Source: Streptomyces triticisoli (lineage in GTDB: Bacteria > Actinomycetota > Actinomycetes > Streptomycetales > Streptomycetaceae). From it: a stretch of DNA of 44,185 nucleotides. Positions within the stretch are counted from its first letter, which is position 1; every line of letters starts with the position of its first letter. The stretch spans positions 1 to 44,185 of the forward strand of contig NZ_QFDQ01000168.1 of the NCBI RefSeq assembly GCF_003270085.1. Direction: 5' to 3'. The notes below the pieces were generated by a model. It was not told where the DNA came from and did no database searches. It worked only from the letters and a program-made list of their open reading frames with translations. The position numbers were made by a program, and so were the translations under genes. Shown here one piece after another: positions 11,319 to 19,876 of the stretch.

Positions 11319-12821
11319 TCAGCGGTCCGGGTCCGCGCCGGCGATGCCGAGGACGGCCACCACCGGGTACGTGGGGTACTTGTCGTCGGCGGTCAGCTGA
11401 CGCTTCGCGAAGAAGACCCGGCCTCGTGCGACGAGGATGTCCGACTGTTCGGGGTCGGCCAGAACCTCGGCGTCGTCGTCCGGGAGGCCGAAGAGCAGGA
11501 ACGGAGCCTCCTCGCCGGTACGCGGATTCCATCGGACCACCGCGAACGGCTCGACGTCGCTGGAACTGCGCCGGAGCACCAGCAGGTCGTCCCCGCTCAT
11601 CTGGAGGGGGACGAGCGGCTGGAAGGGACGACCGTCGAGCTTGCGGCCCGTCTTCCCGGTTCGCAGGTCGAAGGCCACGATCCAGTTGTCCGCCTGCTCC
11701 AGGTCGGTGTTCTCCTTGCTCACGACGTACAGCTGTGTCCGTCCGACGACCACACCGCCGCAGTACTCCACCACGCCGAAGAACCCTCCTCCGAAGTCGC
11801 GGTCGCCGCACCTGGGGGCGTAGCCGGTCATGGAGATGGTGGCGAGACGCCTGCCCTCGCCGTCGAGGGTGATCAGGTCGGTCACCAGGCTGTCGCCCGC
11901 CGCGACGGCGATCACCGGGGGATCGGAGGAGGGCAGGTAGACATCCTGCACGCCGGAGGCGAGTTTGTACGTCCACAGGGTCCTGCCCGTCCGCGGGTCC
12001 AGCTTCTCGACCCGGTAGGTGACGTTGGACTCCTGAACGCAGCGCTCCACCACGAGCAGCGCGGCGCCGCCGGCGAAGCCCTTGTCCTCGCACGCGGAGG
12101 CGGTCGTGCTGTCCCAGAGCTGCTTGCCGGTCCTCATGTCGTACGCGACCGATCCCTGCCCCCAGGCGACGGCGACGACTCCCTTGGCCAGGGTCAGGTT
12201 CGTGTTCGTCACGTAGGCGGAGGTCGCCGAGGGCATCTTCGCCTGCCACAGCTTCTTGCCCGTGTCCACGTCGAAGAAGACCACTTCGTCGCAGATGCTC
12301 CGCTCCGTGGTCGAACCGGTCTTCCTGGGCTGCACGACGACCGCTGTGCGGCCGTCGGCGGTGATGTGCTTGCTGGTGGCACAGATGTGGCCGTCCAGTT
12401 GGAGCGTCCAGGCCTTCTCGGGGCCCTCCTCGGCGGTCGTGAGGCCCACGATCCGGTCGGCTATGCCCTTGGCGACGACCTTGTCCGTGGCCCATGTGCC
12501 CGGCGCGCGACGCGGGTCGCCCTTGACGGTCTTGGCTAGACCGTCCTCCCCGTACGCGACCACCAGCCGTCCCTCGGGCGTGCTGGGGTCCTGCTCGACC
12601 AGTTCCCGGACGTCGTCCGGACTCTGGGCGGTGGGGGACGGCTGCGGACCGGCCGAAGTCCCGTCGCCCCTCGCGGACACCACGAGCCAGCCGCCCGCGC
12701 ACAGGGCCAGGACCACGATGGCGGCCACGGTCCCCAACAGCCACGTACGACGGCGTTCACGGGTCTGGTCCGCCGCCAGGGCGGACTGGGTGTAGACGGA
12801 CGGGGGTGGGCCGAAGCTCAC
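11319..12821 (-). CDS. Membrane-anchored PQQ-like beta-propeller protein
   Basis: This protein of about 500 aa has a short cytoplasmic N-terminus, one membrane helix (about 26-50, TWLLGTVAAIVVLALCAGGWLVV), a Pro/Ser linker and a large outer domain with repeated blades such as VDTGKKLWQAK, MRTGKQLWDS, DPRTGRTLWTYK and LRTGKTGRKLDG. These are the PQQ/pyrrolo-quinoline-like propeller repeats. No dehydrogenase cofactor residues are evident, so binding or scaffolding is more likely than redox catalysis. The frame opens at ATG 12839, but a GTG at 12819-12821 has GGGACC in front. It lies about 190 bases downstream of eccD on the same strand, suggesting an extracytoplasmic accessory role in the T7SS. 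Confidence 0.85.
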   Translation of the reverse strand: MSFGPPPSVYTQSALAADQTRERRRTWLLGTVAAIVVLALCAGGWLVVSARGDGTSAGPQPSPTAQSPDDVRELVEQDPSTPEGRLVVAYGEDGLAKTVKGDPRRAPGTWATDKVVAKGIADRIVGLTTAEEGPEKAWTLQLDGHICATSKHITADGRTAVVVQPRKTGSTTERSICDEVVFFDVDTGKKLWQAKMPSATSAYVTNTNLTLAKGVVAVAWGQGSVAYDMRTGKQLWDSTTASACEDKGFAGGAALLVVERCVQESNVTYRVEKLDPRTGRTLWTYKLASGVQDVYLPSSDPPVIAVAAGDSLVTDLITLDGEGRRLATISMTGYAPRCGDRDFGGGFFGVVEYCGGVVVGRTQLYVVSKENTDLEQADNWIVAFDLRTGKTGRKLDGRPFQPLVPLQMSGDDLLVLRRSSSDVEPFAVVRWNPRTGEEAPFLLFGLPDDDAEVLADPEQSDILVARGRVFFAKRQLTADDKYPTYPVVAVLGIAGADPDR

Positions 12822-12970
12822 TCGAAGAGGTCCCTTCATTCATGGGCCGCGGCGCAAGGCGGTCGCGCGCCCAGGTACGTGCGGCGGAGCGGCTCCCGCG
12901 GAGCGGGTCCGGTCACGAGGATGCGGGGATGTCCGGCTGGACACGTCGGCGCGTGCACCTCGGGCAGCCG

Positions 12971-13010
12971 GGTGCGGCCGGGTGCGGCCGGGTGCGGCCG
13001 GGTGCGGCCG
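12971..13010. repeat. 10-bp tandem repeat, four copies
   Basis: Four perfect head-to-tail copies of ggtgcggccg sit immediately past the eccD stop codon, in the spacer before the beta-propeller gene. They could be a variable-number tract or replication slippage. Confidence 0.9.
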
Positions 13011-13012
13011 GG

Positions 13013-14527
13013 TCAGCCGGTCATCGACCGAACGGTCGCGTACACCTCGAAGACGGCCAGGGCCAGCGGCACCAGCGTCAGCAGGACGAAGCTCTCCGCG
13101 ATCTCCAGGAAACGGCCCCAGAAGGGGGTGATACCGCGACGGGGGGTGATCAGACCGATCGCGGTGACCAGGGCGGCTGCCGCGGCGACGGCCGCCACGA
13201 GCCAGACGCTGCGCATGTCGAGGGCGGTGGTGTCGCCCTGCAGTGCGTCGCGCACGTACCCCTCCGGCGGGTGCAGCGCGAGGCCGACGCCGAGGAAGGT
13301 CAGGGCGATCAGGCCCGCGGCCAGGGTGGCGGCGACCTGAGCGGTGTAGCGGAACAGGCCGGCGCGCATGAGCATCGCCACTCCGGTCGCGAGCGCCAGA
13401 AGCTGCGCCCAGACGTTGCCGGAGAAGCCGAGGACGATCGACGCACCCACCGAGACGAGCGAGCAGCCGCCGACAAGGCCCACGAGCAGTTCGTGGCCTC
13501 GGCGGGCCTGCGCCGCGACGCGCTCGGCGTCCACGGGCTCATGCGCGTTCGGCTCACCCTCCGCGTAGGCGCCGCGCGAGGGGCTGGGCGCGTCGAAGCC
13601 AATGGGCAGCCGCGCGAAGCGCATGGACAGTCCGGGCAGGAAGGCGAGCGCGCCCACGGAGAGCGGGGCGCAGACGGCGGCCGTCTCGATGGGCCTGAGG
13701 TCGGTGAGGATCCCGATGAACGTGGTGATCAACCCGACCGTCGAGGCGAAGACGAACGCCACGAAGGGCCCGTCACCACCCGGCGACACCAGGGTGAGCA
13801 CGACCGAGGCGATCAGGACCGCCGTGCAGGCGAGCAGGAACTGGAGCCTTCCGATGCCCTGTCCGTCGGCGAGCGGCAGCAGTCCGGAGCCCGCCACGGC
13901 GATGTTCGGCAGTGCGCCCAGGCCCAGGGCGACCGCGGAGCCCCGGTCGTCGTACACGCGCGCGCGTACGCACGCGATGGTGGTCAGGAGGACTCCCGTG
14001 ACGGCGGCGAGGACGCCCTGGAGGCTGTGCATGTCGTGACGGAGCTGCGAGTTCCAGGCCACGAATGCGAGCAGCGCGGGCAGGATGCCGCCCGCGACGA
14101 GACCGGCCGCCCTCGTCAGCTCGCCGTTCCACAGGGCCCGGTCGCGGGTGACGGCGGAGGCGACGGCCTCGGAGACGTCGTCGAAGACGGCGGGCGGCAA
14201 CGACTCGGCGAACGGGCGCAGCGTGAGCAGTTCCCCGTCGAGGATGCGCTGCGCCGCGAAGGAGCGGGAGCTGTCGAGGACGGTGCCGTCCCGGCGTACG
14301 AGGTGGTATCCGACGGGCGCACTCTCGGCGGGGCTCTGTTGGGCGAGCCGCAGGATCTCCGGATACAGGTCCGCGACCGCTACGTCGTCGGGCAGCGCCA
14401 CGTCGATGCGGCTGTCGGGTGCCACGATCGTGACCCGGCAGAAGCCGAATCCGGAGCCCGCCCCGGAAGGGGCTCCGGAGCCCCTTCCGGCGTTGGCTCC
14501 GGCCGGCGCGGAGGCCGTCATAGTCAC
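13013..14527 (-). CDS. eccD: Type VII secretion integral membrane protein EccD
   Basis: EccD forms the membrane channel region of the ESX secretion complex. The 504-aa protein has a Gly/Ala-rich start, an N-terminal ubiquitin-like (YukD) domain at about 28-105 (CRVTIVAPDSRIDVALPDD, then LRRDGT-like segments) and then about 11 hydrophobic helices to the end. A loop of about 50 residues near the middle is polar. The GTG at 14525-14527 has GGGGGAA 6 bases upstream; an ATG two codons later is also possible. It is divergent from eccC and followed by the beta-propeller gene. Confidence 0.93.
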   Translation of the reverse strand: MTMTASAPAGANAGRGSGAPSGAGSGFGFCRVTIVAPDSRIDVALPDDVAVADLYPEILRLAQQSPAESAPVGYHLVRRDGTVLDSSRSFAAQRILDGELLTLRPFAESLPPAVFDDVSEAVASAVTRDRALWNGELTRAAGLVAGGILPALLAFVAWNSQLRHDMHSLQGVLAAVTGVLLTTIACVRARVYDDRGSAVALGLGALPNIAVAGSGLLPLADGQGIGRLQFLLACTAVLIASVVLTLVSPGGDGPFVAFVFASTVGLITTFIGILTDLRPIETAAVCAPLSVGALAFLPGLSMRFARLPIGFDAPSPSRGAYAEGEPNAHEPVDAERVAAQARRGHELLVGLVGGCSLVSVGASIVLGFSGNVWAQLLALATGVAMLMRAGLFRYTAQVAATLAAGLIALTFLGVGLALHPPEGYVRDALQGDTTALDMRSVWLVAAVAAAAALVTAIGLITPRRGITPFWGRFLEIAESFVLLTLVPLALAVFEVYATVRSMTG

Positions 14528-14864
14528 CTGCTGTTCCCCCTCGTCAGTGGCGGGCCGGTCGGCACATCACCGCGCACGTCCGGCCGTGAAGATCATGTGT
14601 ATGTCCCGGTGGGAGTTCGCGCGGAGTCCCTCGCACTGCCGGTCAACTGCGCCGTCGTATCCGGAAGGTGCAGGAGGTGCTCGCTGTGAACGTCGTGAAT
14701 TACCCGATTCCATCAGGCCAGTTCGCAACTGCTCACACGTCTCACCGGCACCCTACCGCCCGCTGGTGTCGCCGGTTGTCAGTAGGATCGCGGTCGCGAT
14801 CGGCGTCCGCCTGACACGGGGCGGCGGACGGAACTCCTCGGTCGGGCAAGGGAATCGGTGCGCA
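14528..14864. promoter_or_regulatory. Divergent eccD/eccC intergenic region
   Basis: This 337-base spacer must hold promoters for both genes. I see a TTGTCA at 14776-14781 and a TAGGAT at 14783-14788, but they are too close to be a -35/-10 pair, and no convincing promoter can be assigned. I see no gene or strong hairpin. Confidence 0.45.
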
Positions 14865-17800
14865 GTGAGCCATATCGTCGTCAAGCGTCCGCCGCGGGCA
14901 CTGCCGAAGGACGTGCCCACGGACGAGATCGTGCTGCAGCCCCCGCCGGAACTGCCGCGCGGACAGCGGGAAGGCGCTCTGATGCAGATCCTGCCCATGC
15001 TCGGCATGGGCGGTTCGGTGGTGTTCTTCTTCAATCCGCAGGCCCAGCCCTTCATGAAGATAATGGGGATGGTGATGATCGCCTCCACCATCGCCATGGG
15101 CATTTCCATGCTGGTCCGTTACCGCCGCGGCAACCAGGGACAGTTGGCCGACCTCCGCCGCAACTACCTGCGGTACCTGTCGCAAACTCGGCGCACGGCC
15201 CTGGACACCGCGCGAGCCCAGCGCGACGCCCAGTACTACCTGCATCCTTCACCCGAGCAACTGTGGGCGCTGGTCGCCGAGGGCAGCAGGGTGTGGGAGA
15301 GGCGCACCGGCGACGAGGACTTCGGGCAGGTGCGCGTGGGGCTCGGCCCGCAGGCCCTGGCGGCTCCCCTCGTTCCGCCGGAGACCGCACCCGTGGATCA
15401 GTTGGAGCCACTGACCGCGGGTGCGATGCAGCGTTTCCTCGCCACCCACAGCACGCTCGAGGACCTGCCCATGGCGGTCTCGCTGCGCGCCTTCCACCAC
15501 GTGACGGTCAGCGGCGAGCCGATGTCCGTACGCGGTGCGACCCGTGCCCTCCTCGGCTCCCTCGTCTCACTGCACTCCCCCGAGGACATGCTCGTCGCCG
15601 TCGCCGCACACCGGGACGCCACACCGGACTGGGAGTGGGCCAAGTGGCTGCCGCACAGCCAGGCCCAGGAGGTCGCGGACGGCGCGGGCAGCCGCCGTCT
15701 GATCACGACCGACCCGGTGGAACTGGAGGACCTGCTCGGCATCCGCCTCCAGGGCCGACCGCGCTTCCACCCGGCAGGACCACCCGTTCCCGAGCAGCCG
15801 CATCTGGTGATTGTGCTCGACGGCGTCTCACTGCCGCCCACGTCGCTGCTGGCCGCCTCCGAGGGACTGCAGGGCGTGACGGTCCTGGAAGTCGTGCCCG
15901 GCGAGCTCACCGCTGGACGTGGCGACCTCTCGGTCGTCGTACGTCCGAAGGAACTGCGGCTGGAGTCCGCCCACGGCACGGTCTACGAGGGGACCCCGGA
16001 CGTCCTGTCGTACGAAGCCGCGGAGGCGCTGGCCCGGCAACTGGCGCCGCTGCGGGTCGCGTCGGGTGGTGACGACGACGAACCGCTGCTCGCCAACCTG
16101 GAGTTCACCGACCTGCTGAACCTGGGCGACGCGGCCTCCGTCGACCCCCGGCGCACCTGGCGGCCGCGCGCACAGGCCGAGCGGCTGCGCGTGCCGATCG
16201 GTGTCGGTGAGGACGGCCGGCCCGTCATGCTCGACCTCAAGGAGGCGGCTCAGGAGGGCATGGGCCCGCACGGCCTGTGCGTGGGTGCGACCGGCTCCGG
16301 CAAGTCGGAGCTGCTGCGCACCCTGGTCCTCGGCCTGGCCGTGACCCACTCCTCCGAGACGCTCAACTTCGTCCTCGCCGACTTCAAGGGCGGTGCGACG
16401 TTCGCGGGCATGGCCCAGATGCCGCACGTCGCGGCCGTCATCACCAACCTCGCTGACGACCTGACGCTCGTCGACCGCATGGGCGACTCGATCCGCGGCG
16501 AGCTCAACCGCCGTCAGGAGATGCTCCGCGACGCGGGCAACTACGCCAATATCCACGACTACGAGAAGGCCCGCGCCGCCGGCGCACCGCTTCAGCCGAT
16601 CCCCTCGCTCGTCCTGGTGATCGACGAGTTCAGCGAACTGCTCACGGCCAAGCCGGATTTCATCGACATGTTCGTCCAGATCGGCCGTATCGGCCGGTCA
16701 CTGGGCGTGCACCTGCTGCTCGCTTCGCAGCGGCTGGAGGAGGGCCGCCTGCGCGGGCTCGAGACCTATCTGTCGTACCGGATCGGTCTGCGCACGTTCT
16801 CCGCGGCCGAGTCGCGGGCCGCCCTCGGAGTTCCGGACGCCTACGAGCTGCCGAATGTCCCCGGCTCCGGCTTCCTGAAGCACGGCACCGACGAAATGGT
16901 CCGTTTCAAAGCGGCTTACGTCTCCGGCGTGTACCGCTCAAGTTCCCAGCAGCTGGCCGCGCTCGGCGGGCCGCTCCCGGTCGACCGCAGGCCGGTGCTG
17001 TTCACGGCCGCCGAAGTTCCGGCGCAGTATGTGCCAGTGCCGCGGCAGCGCACGGAAGCGGCGCCCGACGAGAAGGACGACGCGCTCGCCGACACCGTGC
17101 TCGACGTGGTCGTGCGACGGCTGGAGGCGCAGGGACCGGCCGCCCACCAGGTGTGGCTGCCGCCGCTGGACAGCCCGCCGTCCCTGGACTCGCTGCTGCC
17201 CGGACTCGCTCCGGTGCCCGGCCGCGGTCTGACCCAGCCGGGATACGAGGGCGCGGGCCGGCTCGTCGTCCCCGTCGGCATCGTCGACAAGCCGTACGAG
17301 CAGCGGCGCGACCCACTCTGGGTCGACTTCGGCGGGGCCGCCGGACACATGCAGATCCTCGGCGGTCCGCAGTCCGGCAAGTCGACGCTGGTTCGCTCCC
17401 TCATCACCTCGTTCGCCCTCACCCACACCCCACACGAAGTGCAGTTCTACGGGCTGGACTTCGGTGGTGGCGGCATGGCCGCCGTGGCGGGCCTGCCGCA
17501 CGTGGGCGGCGTGGCCTCGCGCCTGGACCCGGAGAAGGTACGGCGCACGGCAGCCGAGGTGTACGGCGTGCTGACCCGGCGCGAGGAGTACTTCCGCACC
17601 GCGGGCATCTCCTCCGTCGCGGAGTTCCGCAGCCGTCGCGCCCGGGGTGACATCTCGGTCGCCGACCAGCCCTGGGGCGACGTCTTCCTGGTGATCGACG
17701 GCTGGGGCAACTTCCGTACGAGTTACGAGGCGCTGGAGCCGGTGGTGCTGGACATCGCGGCCCGCGGCCTTGGTTACGGCATCCACCTGGTCCTCACCGC

Positions 17801-18836
17801 CTCGCGGTCGATGGAGGTCCGTTCGAACATGAAGGACCACCTGATGAACCGCCTGGAGCTGCGGCTCGGCGACACCATGGACTCCGAGTTCGACCGCAAA
17901 GTCGCGGCCAACGTGCCGACGGGCGTGCCGGGGCGCGGCCAGACGCCGCAGAAGCAGCACTTCATGGCGGCGGTCCCGCGGATCGACGGCCTGTCCTCCG
18001 ACACGGACCTGGCGGACGCGACGACGGCCCTGGCGGCCGAGGTGACGCGCCACTGGCAGCACCCCGGCGCACCCGAAGTCCGTCTGCTCCCCCGCGAGTT
18101 CCCCGCAACGCAACTCCCGTCGGGTGATCGCTTCCCCCAGCGGGGCATTTCCTTCGCCCTGGACGAGGACAACCTCGAACCGGTGTTCGTGGACTTCGAC
18201 CAGGACCCGTTCTTCCTCGTCTTCGGCGAGAGCGAGTCCGGCAAGTCGAACCTGCTGAGGCTGCTCATCAAGCAGATCACGGAGTGCTACGACGGCTCCA
18301 GCTGCAAGATTTTCGTGGTCGACAACCGCCGCTCACTGCTCGGAGCGACCCCGCCCTCGCATCTGGCGGAGTACATCCCCATGTCGAACCAGATGCAGCA
18401 TCACATGGAGGCGCTGGCCGACCTGATGCAGCGCCGCACGCCGACCTCGGACGTCACGCCCGAGCAACTGCGCGACCGCAGCTGGTGGCGTGGCCCCACG
18501 GTGTACGTGGTCATCGACGACTACGACCTGGTCTCCACGTCGAGCGGCAACCCCCTGTCCGGCCTCACGGAGATGCTGCCCTTCGCCCGGGACGTCGGTG
18601 TCCGCTTCATCATCGCTCGTTCCACTGCGGGCGCGGGCCGCGCCGCGTACGAGGCGTTCATGCAGCGGATGACGGAGCTGGGAGCCCAGGGCGTACTCCT
18701 GTCCGGAGACCCGAGCGAGGGCGACCTCCTGGGCGGGGTGAGGCCTCGTCCGATGCCTGCTGGACGTGGAGTGTTCGTGTCCCGCAAGCAGGGCAAGCCG
18801 CTGGTGCAGACCGGGTTGGTGGAAGTGGAGTACTGA
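14865..18836 (+). CDS. eccC: Type VII secretion ATPase EccC (FtsK/SpoIIIE type)
   Basis: EccC is the ESX motor and substrate receptor. The 1323-aa single chain has two membrane helices near residues 40-85 and three FtsK/SpoIIIE ATPase domains. Walker A motifs are at 474-481 (GATGSGKS), 834-841 (GPQSGKST) and 1121-1128 (GESESGKS). Walker B is complete in domain 1 (VIDEF, Asp587-Glu588), lacks the catalytic Glu in domain 2 (VIDGW, 943-947) and reads VIDDY in domain 3. This fits the known pattern of an active first domain and degenerate later ones. The start is GTG 14865 with AAGGGA upstream; the longer open frame is shadow of eccD. It is fused, unlike the split EccCa/EccCb of mycobacterial ESX-1. 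Confidence 0.95.
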   Translation: MSHIVVKRPPRALPKDVPTDEIVLQPPPELPRGQREGALMQILPMLGMGGSVVFFFNPQAQPFMKIMGMVMIASTIAMGISMLVRYRRGNQGQLADLRRNYLRYLSQTRRTALDTARAQRDAQYYLHPSPEQLWALVAEGSRVWERRTGDEDFGQVRVGLGPQALAAPLVPPETAPVDQLEPLTAGAMQRFLATHSTLEDLPMAVSLRAFHHVTVSGEPMSVRGATRALLGSLVSLHSPEDMLVAVAAHRDATPDWEWAKWLPHSQAQEVADGAGSRRLITTDPVELEDLLGIRLQGRPRFHPAGPPVPEQPHLVIVLDGVSLPPTSLLAASEGLQGVTVLEVVPGELTAGRGDLSVVVRPKELRLESAHGTVYEGTPDVLSYEAAEALARQLAPLRVASGGDDDEPLLANLEFTDLLNLGDAASVDPRRTWRPRAQAERLRVPIGVGEDGRPVMLDLKEAAQEGMGPHGLCVGATGSGKSELLRTLVLGLAVTHSSETLNFVLADFKGGATFAGMAQMPHVAAVITNLADDLTLVDRMGDSIRGELNRRQEMLRDAGNYANIHDYEKARAAGAPLQPIPSLVLVIDEFSELLTAKPDFIDMFVQIGRIGRSLGVHLLLASQRLEEGRLRGLETYLSYRIGLRTFSAAESRAALGVPDAYELPNVPGSGFLKHGTDEMVRFKAAYVSGVYRSSSQQLAALGGPLPVDRRPVLFTAAEVPAQYVPVPRQRTEAAPDEKDDALADTVLDVVVRRLEAQGPAAHQVWLPPLDSPPSLDSLLPGLAPVPGRGLTQPGYEGAGRLVVPVGIVDKPYEQRRDPLWVDFGGAAGHMQILGGPQSGKSTLVRSLITSFALTHTPHEVQFYGLDFGGGGMAAVAGLPHVGGVASRLDPEKVRRTAAEVYGVLTRREEYFRTAGISSVAEFRSRRARGDISVADQPWGDVFLVIDGWGNFRTSYEALEPVVLDIAARGLGYGIHLVLTASRSMEVRSNMKDHLMNRLELRLGDTMDSEFDRKVAANVPTGVPGRGQTPQKQHFMAAVPRIDGLSSDTDLADATTALAAEVTRHWQHPGAPEVRLLPREFPATQLPSGDRFPQRGISFALDEDNLEPVFVDFDQDPFFLVFGESESGKSNLLRLLIKQITECYDGSSCKIFVVDNRRSLLGATPPSHLAEYIPMSNQMQHHMEALADLMQRRTPTSDVTPEQLRDRSWWRGPTVYVVIDDYDLVSTSSGNPLSGLTEMLPFARDVGVRFIIARSTAGAGRAAYEAFMQRMTELGAQGVLLSGDPSEGDLLGGVRPRPMPAGRGVFVSRKQGKPLVQTGLVEVEY

Positions 18837-18990
18837 GTACTGATGCGGAAGGCGACGGAACACGGCTGCACGCCGACCACGGGACAGATGGACTGAGCCC
18901 GTCCGCAGGATGAGCTGCGCAGGGGCGCGGGGAAGCCCGTGTCTCCTCCGTGAAGGCCGCAGGTGGCCTCAGGAGCGAAGGCTTCAAGGG

Positions 18991-19027
18991 GTCGGGGAGG
19001 GCACCTCCCGCGTGTGCCCTCCCCGAC
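18991..19027. terminator. Bidirectional terminator between eccC and the WXG100 genes
   Basis: A perfect 14-bp stem (18991-19004 with 19014-19027) with a 9-base loop lies 19 bases past the WXG100 gene stop on minus and about 150 bases past eccC on plus. Confidence 0.8.
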
Positions 19028-19045
19028 GCTGCCGGTTCCCTCAGC

Positions 19046-19348
19046 TCACTGGAAGTAACTCGCTCCCTTGAGGTCGCCGCTGCGATAGTCACCACCGGCT
19101 TCGTGGATGCGCTGGCCGATGGTCACCAACGCCTGGTGGATCCCGTTCGCGTGCATGTCCCACTTCTTGTGCTGCTTGGTGAAGGCGTCGTACGCCTCAC
19201 CACCCCAGGCCTCGGCGATCTTCTGGACATCAGCTCGGAGAGCCTTGATGTCATCTTCCAGCTTCCCTGCGATGCCGCCGAGTTCGGTCGTCAATGCGTC
19301 AAGGGTGCCGTACTTGACGGCGAGGTCCTGGTTGTGGACGTTCGTCAT
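19046..19348 (-). CDS. WXG100 protein with YxxxD secretion motif (EsxB-like)
   Basis: This 100-aa secreted ESX substrate family member is a helix-turn-helix hairpin with the turn motif W48-G-G50. Near the C-terminus it carries Y88-R-S-G-D92, matching the YxxxD/E export signal that in mycobacteria lies on EsxB next to the bundle, followed by a flexible tail. It therefore probably supplies the EccC-recognised signal for a heterodimer with the 113-aa protein encoded just upstream. In S. coelicolor an EsxA/EsxB heterodimer is secreted and affects sporulation. I do not assign the letter A or B firmly. Confidence 0.93.
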   Translation of the reverse strand: MTNVHNQDLAVKYGTLDALTTELGGIAGKLEDDIKALRADVQKIAEAWGGEAYDAFTKQHKKWDMHANGIHQALVTIGQRIHEAGGDYRSGDLKGASYFQ

Positions 19349-19355
19349 TGTTATC

Positions 19356-19379
19356 CCGTCTCTTCGTCTCTTCGTCTCT
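19356..19379 (-). repeat. 8-bp tandem repeat before the 100-aa WXG100 gene
   Basis: Three perfect copies of cgtctctt (plus strand; aagagacg on the coding strand) lie 8-31 bases upstream of the WXG100 start, within its leader. The purine-rich strand lies on the mRNA and may take part in ribosome binding. Confidence 0.8.
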
Positions 19380-19423
19380 TGGGTCAGATCGGTCCGCTCG
19401 TGCCGGTTCGAGAACTACGGAGC

Positions 19424-19765
19424 TCAGTAGCTACTGAGGGCCGAGGTTTTGCCGCCCAGGTCCTGCACGTCGATCCGGTGGATCTTGCTGTGGAGTTCGG
19501 CCTCGAGATTGTCCTTGTCCTTGCGGTTGAGGTTGACGCCGTCGAGGACCTTTTCGACCATGCGGCCAAGGCTGACCACGTGCTCGTTGATCTCCGTCTG
19601 CTTGGTGTTGAACGCCCCGGCGCCCTGCCCCGTCCAGCTGTTCTCGATCATGTCGATCGTTCCCTGGAGACGGGCGAGCTGTCCCCTGATCGACTCGTAC
19701 CGCTCGACAATGGCCTTCTCGAGCCTGATGACCTCACTGCTTTGAAGCCGCCGGCCGTCTGCCAT
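19424..19765 (-). CDS. WXG100 family protein, partner subunit
   Basis: This 113-aa protein is predicted to be two helices joined by the turn W44-T-G46 (ENSWTGQGAGAF). It is slightly longer than a standard WXG100 protein, with a polar C-terminal tail ending SSY, and it lacks a YxxxD/E motif. It is probably the partner of the 100-aa protein encoded 75 bases downstream, so only one member of the pair would carry the export signal. A purine-rich AAAAGGAGCG stretch precedes the ATG. It may be cotranscribed with the mycosin-like gene, although hairpins separate them. Confidence 0.93.
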   Translation of the reverse strand: MADGRRLQSSEVIRLEKAIVERYESIRGQLARLQGTIDMIENSWTGQGAGAFNTKQTEINEHVVSLGRMVEKVLDGVNLNRKDKDNLEAELHSKIHRIDVQDLGGKTSALSSY

Positions 19766-19788
19766 GGTTGCGCTCCTTTTCCTGAATT

Positions 19789-19837
19789 CGTGGACTCGGT
19801 TCGTCCACGGCCCTGTTCGCGCACCTGAGTGGTGCGC
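19789..19837 (-). other. Cluster of small hairpins between the mycosin-like and WXG100 genes
   Basis: Two perfect 7-bp stem-loops (19789-19795 with 19803-19809, and 19819-19825 with 19831-19837) lie in the 111-base spacer; a third imperfect one follows near 19842-19863. They could attenuate, or set differential stability, so that the small WXG100 proteins are made in excess of the mycosin-like protein. Confidence 0.55.
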
Positions 19838-19876
19838 TCCCGGATGAACCTCTTCGGGTCATCCGTATGGATGAAG

